This document shows positions 1-5,176 of a stretch of DNA of 5,176 nucleotides, piece after piece; position 1 is the stretch's first letter, and the number at the start of each line of letters is the position of its first letter. The position numbers and the translations under genes are program-made. The notes beneath the pieces are model-generated. The model was not told the DNA's origin. It saw only the letters and a program-made list of their open reading frames with translations, and made no database searches. The DNA lies in assembly GCA_023667385.1 (NCBI GenBank), contig JAMPAE010000130.1:1-5176 (forward strand), written 5' to 3'. This DNA comes from Ruminococcus sp. (GTDB lineage Bacteria; Bacillota; Clostridia; Oscillospirales; Acutalibacteraceae).

Positions 1-2
1 AG

Positions 3-410
3 TATATTCAGCAGGGTGAAAGAATCATGTTTGAAACTGTCATCAACTTTGATGAGCCGAAGCAGGAATACATCATTAAAGAAGACAGCGAAAACGTTGA
101 CGGACTCAATTTCCTTGCAGGTAAGCCGATGTCATTTGTTAACCGTAAGGCATTTGAAGGAACAGTCCTCGCTCACAATGACGGCGGTGTTCCGAACATT
201 GTTCTTGATGTTGAAAAGCCGGACGAAGAAAACCTTGGCTATCTCATTTACTTCCTTGAAAAAGCCTGCGCAATTTCAGGATATGTTCTCGGTGTAAATC
301 CGTTCGACCAGCCGGGCGTTGAAAGCTATAAAAAGAATATGTTTGCACTTTTGGGCAAACCGGGCTATGAAAAAGAGAAAGAAGCACTTGAAGTCAGGCT
401 CGGAAAGTGA
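3..410 (+). CDS. pgi: Glucose-6-phosphate isomerase, C-terminal part (5' end outside window)
   Basis: Interconverts glucose 6-phosphate and fructose 6-phosphate in glycolysis and gluconeogenesis; cytosolic. The reading frame is open from base 3 with no start needed (first residues YIQQGER), so the gene enters from the left; 135 residues and the TGA stop are visible. The piece carries the second PGI family signature, the pattern G-x-V-L-x4-F-D-Q-x-G-V-E-x2-K, at about nt 279-332. Its final Lys (nt 330-332) corresponds to the active-site lysine known in this family. The AFEGT-AHNDGG-VPN block and the FALLGKPG tail are typical of the Firmicutes form. The Met at nt 27 is internal, not the start. 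A full Firmicutes PGI is about 450 residues, so roughly two thirds is missing. No convincing terminator follows. Instead, the last codons and the stop overlap a promoter for the next gene. Confidence 0.95.
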   Translation, partial: YIQQGERIMFETVINFDEPKQEYIIKEDSENVDGLNFLAGKPMSFVNRKAFEGTVLAHNDGGVPNIVLDVEKPDEENLGYLIYFLEKACAISGYVLGVNPFDQPGVESYKKNMFALLGKPGYEKEKEALEVRLGK

Positions 411-416
411 TATAAT
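388..416 (+). promoter_or_regulatory. Extended -10 promoter overlapping the end of pgi
   Basis: TTGAAG (388-393) and a perfect TATAAT (411-416) are separated by exactly 17 nt. The bases TGA just before the -10 form the TGn extended -10 element, and these three bases are also the pgi stop codon (408-410). Transcription should start near 423, giving a leader of about 50 nt before the P-loop gene at 472. The box match and spacing are seen in the sequence; promoter activity is inferred. Confidence 0.72.
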
Positions 417-471
417 ATAACTGTAAAAAAACCACATGAGTGGGAAATTTATAAACAAGGAGGAAATTTAG

Positions 472-888
472 ATGATTTCTCTTATTTTAGGACACAAAGG
501 TTCAGGCAAAACGAAGCACCTCATTGCTTGTGTAAACGAGGCAATTGAGGCTTCAAAAGGGAATGTTATCTGCGTTGAAAAAGAAACCAAGTTAACATAT
601 GATGTTGACCATCGTGCAAGGCTTGTTGCTGCCGATGATTTTGAAATCAGAGGTTATGATGCATTTTATGGCTTCCTTTCAGGTCTTTGCGCAGGCGACC
701 ATGACATCACTGATGTTCTTGTTGATGCAACCCTCAGAATCGGTGGCAGAGATTATAAAGAACTTGCAAAATTCCTTGAAGAAGTATATGAATTGAGTTC
801 AGTAACTGATAAGAAATTCATTTTCACAATTTCTGCTGATAAGGAAGAACTTCCTGAATCAATCTTTAACTTCTGCGAAGTAATCTGA
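472..888 (+). CDS. Small P-loop NTPase-like protein of unknown function
   Basis: I do not recognise a named family. The 138-residue protein starts at ATG 472, with a strong AAGGAGG (457-463) 8 nt upstream. A textbook Walker A motif, GHKGSGKT, lies at residues 7-14. A hydrophobic strand ending in Asp (DVLVD, 81-85) is a plausible Walker B. A later strand, FIFTISAD (116-123), could be a sensor-like position. There is no signal peptide or membrane segment, so it is probably cytosolic. At 138 residues it is a minimal P-loop domain. It is too short for PilT-type or AAA+ ATPases and lacks a visible Q-loop, ABC signature or zinc-binding cysteines. The start (P-loop within 15 residues, then an alpha-beta fold) vaguely recalls thymidine kinase, but the TK zinc ribbon and lasso are absent. 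Small clostridial proteins of this type may carry ATP-binding or PilT-like labels, which I would not trust as function. It has its own promoter and probably forms a single-gene unit. Confidence 0.88.
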   Translation: MISLILGHKGSGKTKHLIACVNEAIEASKGNVICVEKETKLTYDVDHRARLVAADDFEIRGYDAFYGFLSGLCAGDHDITDVLVDATLRIGGRDYKELAKFLEEVYELSSVTDKKFIFTISADKEELPESIFNFCEVI

Positions 889-959
889 TTGTTTTGCAAT
901 AATGCGCTTTGGATTATTGTGTTTGAGCGTAATTTCGCCCAGTAAATTTTACTAATAAC

Positions 960-990
960 CATTACGGCAGGGTTCATCTCTGCCGTAATG
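960..990 (+). terminator. Strong hairpin, possible terminator lacking a T-tract
   Basis: CATTACGGCAG (960-970) is perfectly complementary to CTGCCGTAATG (980-990). A G-U and a G-C pair inside extend the stem to 13 bp around a TTCAT loop. It lies 72 nt after the P-loop gene stop and 41 nt before rnhB. The bases after the stem are TACTATATGA, not a U-run, so a classic intrinsic terminator is doubtful. It could be a weak terminator, an RNase III or processing site, or a 3'-end stabiliser. The structure is certain from the sequence; its role is inferred. Confidence 0.5.
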
Positions 991-998
991 TACTATAT

Positions 999-1031
999 GA
1001 AAGGAATGTGCATTCTTGCACCTGAAAATAA
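999..1031 (+). promoter_or_regulatory. Unusual rnhB translation start region: distant SD plus small hairpin
   Basis: No Shine-Dalgarno lies within the normal 5-12 nt of the rnhB ATG at 1032. The nearest good match is GAAAGGA (999-1005), 26 nt away. Between them GTGCA (1008-1012) and TGCAC (1017-1021) can form a 5-bp stem with a TTCT loop. Folding it would cut the effective spacing to about 12 nt. The sequences are seen directly; the looped-out SD idea is inference. Confidence 0.4.
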
Positions 1032-1640
1032 ATGACGTACGAATATGAAAAATCCGCAATTGACGAGGGATATAAGGTCGTTTGCGGCATTGATGAGGCA
1101 GGGCGAGGTCCGCTTTGCGGCCCCGTTTGCGCCGCAGCGGTGATTTTGCCGCTGGATTGTGAAATTGAAGGAATCAATGATTCAAAAAAACTCAGTGAAA
1201 AAAAGCGTGAAGCTATATATGAAGTCATAAAAGAGAAAGCTATCGCATATTCTGCTGTTATGGTTGATGCAAAAACAATTGACGAAATCAATATTTTGCA
1301 GGCTACTTTTCTCGCAATGAGAACTGCTGTTGAAAACCTTGAAGTCAAACCGGACATTGCCTTGATTGACGGCAATCAAAAACCGGGGCTTGCAATTGAA
1401 CAGCGCACAATTGTCAAAGGCGATGCAAAATCAATTTCAATTGCCGCCGCATCAATCGTTGCAAAGGTAACCCGAGACAGATATATGCGTGAGGCGGACG
1501 AAAAATATCCGCAATATAAATTTGCTCAGCATAAGGGTTACGGTACAAAGCTGCACTATGAAATGATTGCCGAACACGGTATTTGCCCCGAGCACAGAAA
1601 AACCTTCCTCAAAAAAATTCTCGGTGACAGCAATGACTAA
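1032..1640 (+). CDS. rnhB: Ribonuclease HII
   Basis: Cleaves RNA in RNA-DNA hybrids and nicks 5' of single ribonucleotides embedded in DNA, starting ribonucleotide excision repair; cytosolic and metal dependent. The protein has 202 residues, a normal length. All four carboxylates of the DEDD site are present: D21 and E22 in the GIDEAGRGP motif, D113 in LIDGN and D131 in KGDAKSISIAAASIVAKV. The GRG triplet (24-26) that reads the ribonucleotide junction and the tyrosine of HKGYGT (Y170) that helps recognise it are both present. The start is forced. TAA lies directly upstream in frame (1029-1031), and no other start codon occurs before the catalytic motif. The start nevertheless lacks a close ribosome binding site. 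The gene is first in a unit with yraN and the dipeptidase, and its last 8 nt overlap yraN. rnhB next to yraN is a common arrangement in Clostridia. Confidence 0.97.
   Translation: MTYEYEKSAIDEGYKVVCGIDEAGRGPLCGPVCAAAVILPLDCEIEGINDSKKLSEKKREAIYEVIKEKAIAYSAVMVDAKTIDEINILQATFLAMRTAVENLEVKPDIALIDGNQKPGLAIEQRTIVKGDAKSISIAAASIVAKVTRDRYMREADEKYPQYKFAQHKGYGTKLHYEMIAEHGICPEHRKTFLKKILGDSND
1623..1627 (+). promoter_or_regulatory. Ribosome binding site that sets the yraN start
   Basis: GGTGA inside the end of rnhB sits 5 nt before ATG 1633. The upstream in-frame ATG at 1567 would add 22 residues (rich in Ser, Lys and Pro) that fall before the usual GKLGE beginning of the family. The start at 1633 is therefore preferred. 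Confidence 0.65.
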
Positions 1641-2016
1641 TTCAGACGTCGGAAAGCTCGGTGAGGATTTTACAGCAAGCTATTACTCAAATCATGGATA
1701 TAATGTAACGGCAAGGAATTATCATTCACGCTATGGCGAAATTGATTTGATTGCGGAAAATGAGTTGTATCTTGTTTTTATTGAAGTCAAAACAAGGAGC
1801 AGCAGTTTTTCCTCACCAAGGGAAGCTGTTGACCGTTCAAAGCAAAAGAAAATAATTCTGACTGCAATGCAGTATATGCAGGAAAATCTGGCAGATAAAC
1901 AGCCACGTTTTGATGTCTTTGAAGTGATTCAAAAAGGCGGACGAGTAAACAATTTTAATCTGCTCGAAAACTCATTTGATCTAACAGACTGCGGAGATAA
2001 TTATGGATTATTTTGA
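1633..2016 (+). CDS. yraN: YraN / UPF0102 family endonuclease-fold protein
   Basis: The 127-residue protein matches the UPF0102 (YraN) family in length, about 115-130, and in motif order. These are GKLGED near the N-terminus (8-12), RNYHSRYGEIDLI (28-40), FIEVKTR (49-55) and a late RFDVFEV strand (92-98). E36 and D38 of GEID, with E51 and K53 of EVK, form the PD-(D/E)xK nuclease-like core. The family is widespread, and a role in DNA processing or repair has been suggested on the basis of the fold. The substrate is not settled, so biochemical function here is inference. It starts by an 8-nt overlap with rnhB and ends with a 14-nt overlap into the dipeptidase, which implies one mRNA with coupled translation. 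A longer form from ATG 1567 is possible but unlikely. Confidence 0.93.
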   Translation: MTNSDVGKLGEDFTASYYSNHGYNVTARNYHSRYGEIDLIAENELYLVFIEVKTRSSSFSSPREAVDRSKQKKIILTAMQYMQENLADKQPRFDVFEVIQKGGRVNNFNLLENSFDLTDCGDNYGLF

Positions 2017-2878
2017 TTTGCACTGTGATACCGTCACAACAGCCTTTGCAAAAGGGATTGATTTGGCAAGTGAAAAACTCCAAGTGAATGTCAAAATTTC
2101 AATGCTGTTTAAAAATTACCGTCAATGTTTTGCGCTGTGGTTAAACGATGATTTCCACGGAAAAGCTGCATTTAAAAAAGCTGATGAACTTTATAATTTC
2201 TATCAATCGCAACTGCCGCTTATTGAAAAATGCGTTGTCAAACCGATGCTCACGCTTGAAAATGCTGTTTCACTCGGCGGCGAGCTTGAAAACATCGCTC
2301 TTTGGAAGTCACGTGGTGTTTGCGCAATGTCTTTGACGTGGAACGGCGAAAACGAGCTTGCCTGCGGAGCTGATGTTGCTTCGGGAGGTCTCACCGCCTT
2401 GGGCAAAAAAGCGCTGCATGAAGCTGAAAATCAGGGCATTGTAATTGATGTTTCACATCTGAACGAGGACGGCTTCTGTGATGTTTCAAAAATCGCCCAC
2501 AAACCGTTTATCGCTTCGCACAGCAATTGCTTTTCGGTCTGTCCTCACAAGCGTAACCTCAAGGATTACCAAATAAAAGAGATAATCGCTTGCGGCGGTT
2601 TAATCGGGATAAACTTCTATCCTGTTTTTCTCGGCAGCAACGTGTTTGAGGCTGTCTATGAAAACATATGTCACATCATCAGCTTTGGCGGTGAAAATTC
2701 AATTGCTTTCGGAAGTGATTTTGATGGCGCAAAAATGAGCCGCAGGCTGAAGAATCTGTCATGTATACCACCGCTCAGAGCATTTTTGCTCAAAAAAGGC
2801 ATGGATAGCAGTCTGCTTGACAAGTTTTTTTCAAAAAATTCCGAAAATTTTTTCAATAACGTTTTACATAATCAATAA
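2003..2878 (+). CDS. M19-family (renal-type) zinc dipeptidase
   Basis: M19 enzymes hydrolyse dipeptides, often with D-residues at the C-terminal side, using two zinc ions. The expected metal ligands are all visible: H7 and D9 in DLHCD, E86 in LTLEN, H152 in IDVSH and H173 in IASHS. R184 (HKRNL) and the SDFDG motif (239-242) are also present. In the human renal enzyme a histidine (LTH) contacts the substrate. Here the same place reads LTWN (111-114), a form I recall from short bacterial relatives, so specificity may differ. Length is 291 residues, at the short end for the family. There is no signal peptide or lipobox, so it should be cytosolic, unlike the membrane-anchored mammalian enzyme. 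The protein has 11 cysteines. Start ATG 2003 has GGAG (1993-1996) 6 nt upstream and overlaps yraN by 14 nt. Its likely job is recycling of peptides or wall-derived dipeptides, but the neighbours do not fix the substrate. Confidence 0.92.
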   Translation: MDYFDLHCDTVTTAFAKGIDLASEKLQVNVKISMLFKNYRQCFALWLNDDFHGKAAFKKADELYNFYQSQLPLIEKCVVKPMLTLENAVSLGGELENIALWKSRGVCAMSLTWNGENELACGADVASGGLTALGKKALHEAENQGIVIDVSHLNEDGFCDVSKIAHKPFIASHSNCFSVCPHKRNLKDYQIKEIIACGGLIGINFYPVFLGSNVFEAVYENICHIISFGGENSIAFGSDFDGAKMSRRLKNLSCIPPLRAFLLKKGMDSSLLDKFFSKNSENFFNNVLHNQ

Positions 2879-2891
2879 TTTGTGTTAATAT
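2863..2891 (+). promoter_or_regulatory. Extended -10 promoter for thrC
   Basis: TTTACA (2863-2868) lies 17 nt before TAATAT (2886-2891), with a TGT (2883-2885) forming the TGn extended -10. The -35 box is inside the last codons of the dipeptidase gene. Transcription should begin near 2898, giving a leader of about 52 nt. That is too short for a T-box or a classic attenuator. Confidence 0.68.
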
Positions 2892-2936
2892 ATCAAGGTA
2901 TGTAGATTCAAGGCGGTATCTTTTGCTGCCCGAAAC

Positions 2937-2941
2937 GGAGG
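2937..2941 (+). promoter_or_regulatory. Ribosome binding site that sets the thrC start
   Basis: GGAGG sits 8 nt before ATG 2950. A TTG at 2923 in the same frame would extend the protein by 9 residues, but the SD would then lie inside the gene. The TTG has no SD of its own. Confidence 0.85.
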
Positions 2942-2949
2942 TTAAAATA

Positions 2950-4446
2950 ATGCTTTATACAAGTACAAGAGATAAAAATGTTCACGTTTCATCTTCTCAG
3001 GCAATTGCTCAGGGCATTTCGGCTGACGGCGGACTTTTTGTTCCTGAATCAATTCCGCAAATTGACAAGCAGTTCATTGATTCACTTGTCGGACTCGATT
3101 ATATCTCAAGAGCAAAAAAAGTGCTTTCACTTTATTTGACAGATTTCACTGAAGAAGAAATTTCAATGTGTGTCAGCGGTGCTTATGCGCCCGGAAAATT
3201 CAGCAGCGAAAAAATTGCTCCGCTGAAAAAGATTGCTGACGGCGCAAATGTCCTTGAACTTTGGAGAGGTCCAACTTGTGCTTTCAAAGATATGGCGCTT
3301 CAGCTTCTTCCATATCTTCTGACAGTTGCCGCCAAGAAAACGGTTGCAGACAAAACAATTGTAATTCTTGTTGCAACCTCCGGTGATACCGGAAAAGCTG
3401 CACTTGAAGGCTTCAAGGATGTTCCCGGAACAAAAATTATGGTGTTCTATCCGAATGACGGCGTAAGCCCGATGCAGAAGCTTCAGATGACAACCCAGGA
3501 AGGTGAAAACGTTTGTGTTTGCGCAATCAACGGAAACTTTGACGATGCGCAAAGCGGTGTTAAAAAGATTTTCACCGACAAAGCTGTTGCAGAAAAGCTC
3601 AGTGAAAACGGCATGATGTTCTCTTCTGCAAACTCAATCAACTGGGGCAGACTCGTTCCGCAGATTGTTTACTACGTTTCTGCTTATTGCGATTTGATTG
3701 AAAACGGTACCATCAAAAACGGCGACGAAATGAATGTTGTTGTTCCAACGGGTAACTTCGGCAATATCCTTGCTGCTTATTACGCAAAACGCATGGGTAT
3801 CCCTGTTAAAACTTTGATTTGCGCATCAAATGCAAACAATGTTCTCACTGATTTCCTCAAAAGCGGTACTTATGATAAAAACAGAAACTTCTATGCAACA
3901 ACTTCACCGTCAATGGATATTCTTATTTCATCAAACCTTGAGCGTCTTTTGTTCCATCTCAGCGATGAAAATGACGCAAAAATCAGAGATTGGATGGGTC
4001 AGCTTTCAACAAGCGGCAAATATGAGATAGATAAAGACGTTGCAGACAAGGTTTTTGCTTTGTTTGATGCAGGCTGCTGCGATGATAAGCAAACAAGTGA
4101 AATTATTGCTGAAACTTATAAAAACGGCTATCTTTGCGATACTCATACAGCTGTTGCCGTTAAGGTATATGAAGAATATGTTGCAAGAACAGGCGATAAA
4201 ACTGAAACAGTTCTTGCTTCAACAGCTAATCCTTATAAATTCTCTGCTGCCGTTCTCGGTGCAGTTGGCGGCGAAATTCCGCAGGGTGCTGACGAATTTG
4301 CGCAGGTTAAGCTGCTCACGGAAACAACCGGCGAACCTTGCCCACCGCAGCTTGCAAACCTCGGTGGCAAACAGGTAAGATTCACTGAATGTTGCAACAA
4401 AGAAGAAATGATCGACATGGTATATAAAATGCTTGAAATCAAATGA
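2950..4446 (+). CDS. thrC: Threonine synthase
   Basis: PLP enzyme that converts O-phospho-L-homoserine and water into L-threonine and phosphate, the last step of threonine synthesis; cytosolic. It has 498 residues and is the longer bacterial/yeast type, with a threonine-synthase N-terminal domain (about 1-80: STRDK, SSSQAIAQG, DGGLFVPE) before the PLP domain. The PLP lysine is K113 in the motif WRGPTCAFKDMALQLLP. SGDTGKAALEGF (144-155) is the substrate phosphate-binding region, and PTGNFGN (266-272) is the glycine-rich loop that holds the cofactor phosphate. A C-terminal segment with THTAVAVKVYEEY (398-410) and ASTANPYKF (423-431) completes the expected order, with no frameshift or missing block. 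hom and thrB are not adjacent, so the threonine pathway is split in this genome or lies outside the window. The gene has its own promoter and a terminator just after the stop, suggesting a single-gene transcript. Confidence 0.97.
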   Translation: MLYTSTRDKNVHVSSSQAIAQGISADGGLFVPESIPQIDKQFIDSLVGLDYISRAKKVLSLYLTDFTEEEISMCVSGAYAPGKFSSEKIAPLKKIADGANVLELWRGPTCAFKDMALQLLPYLLTVAAKKTVADKTIVILVATSGDTGKAALEGFKDVPGTKIMVFYPNDGVSPMQKLQMTTQEGENVCVCAINGNFDDAQSGVKKIFTDKAVAEKLSENGMMFSSANSINWGRLVPQIVYYVSAYCDLIENGTIKNGDEMNVVVPTGNFGNILAAYYAKRMGIPVKTLICASNANNVLTDFLKSGTYDKNRNFYATTSPSMDILISSNLERLLFHLSDENDAKIRDWMGQLSTSGKYEIDKDVADKVFALFDAGCCDDKQTSEIIAETYKNGYLCDTHTAVAVKVYEEYVARTGDKTETVLASTANPYKFSAAVLGAVGGEIPQGADEFAQVKLLTETTGEPCPPQLANLGGKQVRFTECCNKEEMIDMVYKMLEIK

Positions 4447-4455
4447 GCAGTAAAT

Positions 4456-4482
4456 AAAGGAGTCCGTAAGGACTCTTTTGTT
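4456..4482 (+). terminator. Intrinsic terminator after thrC
   Basis: AAAGGAGTCC (4456-4465) pairs with GGACTCTTTT (4470-4479), ten base pairs including one G-U, around a GTAA loop of the GNRA type. The 3' arm runs into TTTTGTT. It begins 9 nt after the thrC stop. The T-tract is short and interrupted by G, so some readthrough into the phosphoesterase gene is likely. Confidence 0.82.
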
Positions 4483-4504
4483 ACTGAGAAAAGGGTGTGA
4501 GAAT

Positions 4505-5176
4505 ATGTCGCTTTTTGCAATCGGTGATACGCATTTGTCTTTTGGTACAAACAAACCGATGAACATTTTTCGTGGCTGGGATGATTATGAAAAACGCCTT
4601 GAAAAAAACTGGCGTGCAATCGTCAATGACAATGATATTGTTGTCATTGCGGGCGACATTTCATGGGCAATGAAAATTGACGAGGCTGTCAAGGACTTTA
4701 CTTTTCTCAATTCACTCCCCGGCAAAAAAATAATCATGAAAGGCAATCACGATTACTGGTGGCAGACGAAAAAGAAGCTTGATGAATTTATTGCAGTTAA
4801 CGGTTTTGATACAATTGAAATCATGTTCAACAATGCATTCAAGGCAGGTAATTTTTCTGTTTGCGGAAGCCGTGGTTGGTTTTACGATGCGGAAAAAAGC
4901 GCAGATATGAAAGTCCTCAAACGTGAAGCGGGCAGGCTCAAGCTTTCAATCGACTGTGCAAAGCAGCTTGGCGGTGAGCCAATCGTTTTTCTACATTATC
5001 CGCCTGTAACGCAAACTCAGGTTTGTGATGAAATCATGAATGTTTTGCAAAATGAGCAAATTCAGCGCTGCTATTATGGTCACCTTCACGGCGAATCAAC
5101 ACTAAATGCATTCAACGGAAAGCGTGATAATGTTGAATTTCGACTCATTTCAGCCGATTATCTCGGCTTTTGTCCG
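4505..5176 (+). CDS. Calcineurin-like metallophosphoesterase (3' end outside window)
   Basis: Predicted cytosolic metal-dependent phosphohydrolase, of the kind grouped as COG1768; the natural substrate is unknown. 224 codons are visible and the frame is open to the last base. The classic motifs are in order: GDTH (D8, H10), GDISWAM (D51), GNHDYWW (N81, H82), FLHYPP (H164) and GHLHG (H193, H195). These supply the full dinuclear metal site. No signal peptide or membrane segment is present. Family members I recall end soon after the ADYLGF-P strand seen at 217-224, at about 230 residues, so only a few codons are probably missing. Start ATG 4505 has GGGTG (4493-4497) 7 nt upstream. I found no good promoter in the 58 nt after thrC, so it may rely on readthrough of the thrC terminator or on a promoter inside thrC. 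Confidence 0.93.
   Translation, partial: MSLFAIGDTHLSFGTNKPMNIFRGWDDYEKRLEKNWRAIVNDNDIVVIAGDISWAMKIDEAVKDFTFLNSLPGKKIIMKGNHDYWWQTKKKLDEFIAVNGFDTIEIMFNNAFKAGNFSVCGSRGWFYDAEKSADMKVLKREAGRLKLSIDCAKQLGGEPIVFLHYPPVTQTQVCDEIMNVLQNEQIQRCYYGHLHGESTLNAFNGKRDNVEFRLISADYLGFCP

Larger units (their letters stand above)
889..1031 (+). other. Dyad-rich intergenic region between the P-loop gene and rnhB
   Basis: This 143-nt gap holds several inverted repeats. CAATAAT (897-903) pairs with ATTATTG (913-919), extended by two G-U pairs. AGTAAA-T-TTTACT (941-953) is a perfect 13-nt dyad. The strong hairpin at 960-990 is listed separately, and GAATG-TG-CATTC lies at 1004-1015. I could not find a promoter with acceptable -35/-10 boxes and spacing for rnhB. 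The operon may therefore depend on readthrough from upstream or on a promoter I cannot recognise. Confidence 0.6.

Noticed and set aside
432..443. CCAC-ATGA-GTGG as a terminator for pgi
   Set aside because: Only four base pairs with no T-tract after it, and it lies downstream of the next gene's -10 box.
974..1375. Minus-strand open frame of about 133 codons opposite rnhB
   Set aside because: Lies antisense to the RNase HII catalytic region, has no family-like motifs and no convincing start context; a shadow of rnhB.
1567..1632. Upstream ATG giving a 149-residue YraN
   Set aside because: The extra 22 residues precede the usual family start and have no good SD; GGTGA fits ATG 1633 instead.
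2833..2853. A/T-only inverted repeat AAAAAATT-CCGAA-AATTTTTT at the end of the dipeptidase gene
   Set aside because: It is inside coding sequence, contains no G-C pairs in the stem and is not followed by a T-run, so it is a poor terminator. It probably reflects Lys/Asn/Phe codons.
2923..2949. TTG start for thrC adding nine residues
   Set aside because: The strong GGAGG at 2937-2941 is correctly spaced for ATG 2950 and would lie inside the longer gene.
2898..2949. Riboswitch, T-box or attenuator in the thrC leader
   Set aside because: The leader is about 52 nt. It has only small weak pairings (GGCGG with CTGCC, CCG with CGG), no terminator and no run of Thr or Ile codons.
4219..4619. Two overlapping minus-strand open frames (about 115 and 128 codons) across the end of thrC and the start of the phosphoesterase
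   Set aside because: They cover conserved coding sequence and the thrC terminator on the other strand and show no protein-family features.

Overview
The window reads as ordinary chromosomal DNA from a low-to-moderate GC Gram-positive bacterium. It is most probably a member of the Clostridia, in or near the Oscillospirales/Ruminococcaceae. The grounds are strong AGGAGG-type ribosome binding sites, A/T-rich codon choice, the form of the Pgi, RNase HII and ThrC proteins, and sigma-A-like extended -10 promoters. This placement is inference from protein style, not from a marker gene. All seven genes lie on the + strand. I see no mobile element, CRISPR array, tRNA or rRNA.

Layout. Positions 3-410 hold the last 135 codons of glucose-6-phosphate isomerase (pgi), which begins before the window. 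A promoter formed inside the end of pgi (388-416) probably drives a small orphan P-loop protein of unknown function (472-888). A 143-nt gap rich in inverted repeats (889-1031) follows. Then comes a tightly overlapped three-gene unit: RNase HII (rnhB, 1032-1640), a YraN/UPF0102 nuclease-fold protein (1633-2016) and an M19-family dipeptidase (2003-2878). A second promoter, again starting inside the end of the gene before it (2863-2891), precedes threonine synthase (thrC, 2950-4446). A clear intrinsic hairpin (4456-4482) ends thrC. The last gene is a calcineurin-like metallophosphoesterase (4505 onward) that runs off the right edge, probably only a few codons short of its end.

How the genes relate. 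The window is mainly housekeeping metabolism (Pgi, ThrC, dipeptidase) and nucleic-acid maintenance (RNase HII, YraN). The rnhB-yraN-dipeptidase overlaps of 8 and 14 nt point to one mRNA with coupled translation. Pgi, thrC and the phosphoesterase look like separate or loosely linked units.

What stands out. No exotic defence or mobile system is visible. The most interesting points are: (1) rnhB has a start codon forced by context but no Shine-Dalgarno at normal distance, with a small hairpin that could bring a distant one into range; (2) the dyad-rich gap before rnhB; (3) the unrecognised 138-aa P-loop protein with its own promoter; and (4) two promoters that both begin inside the 3' end of the preceding gene, one of which uses the pgi stop codon as its TGn element.
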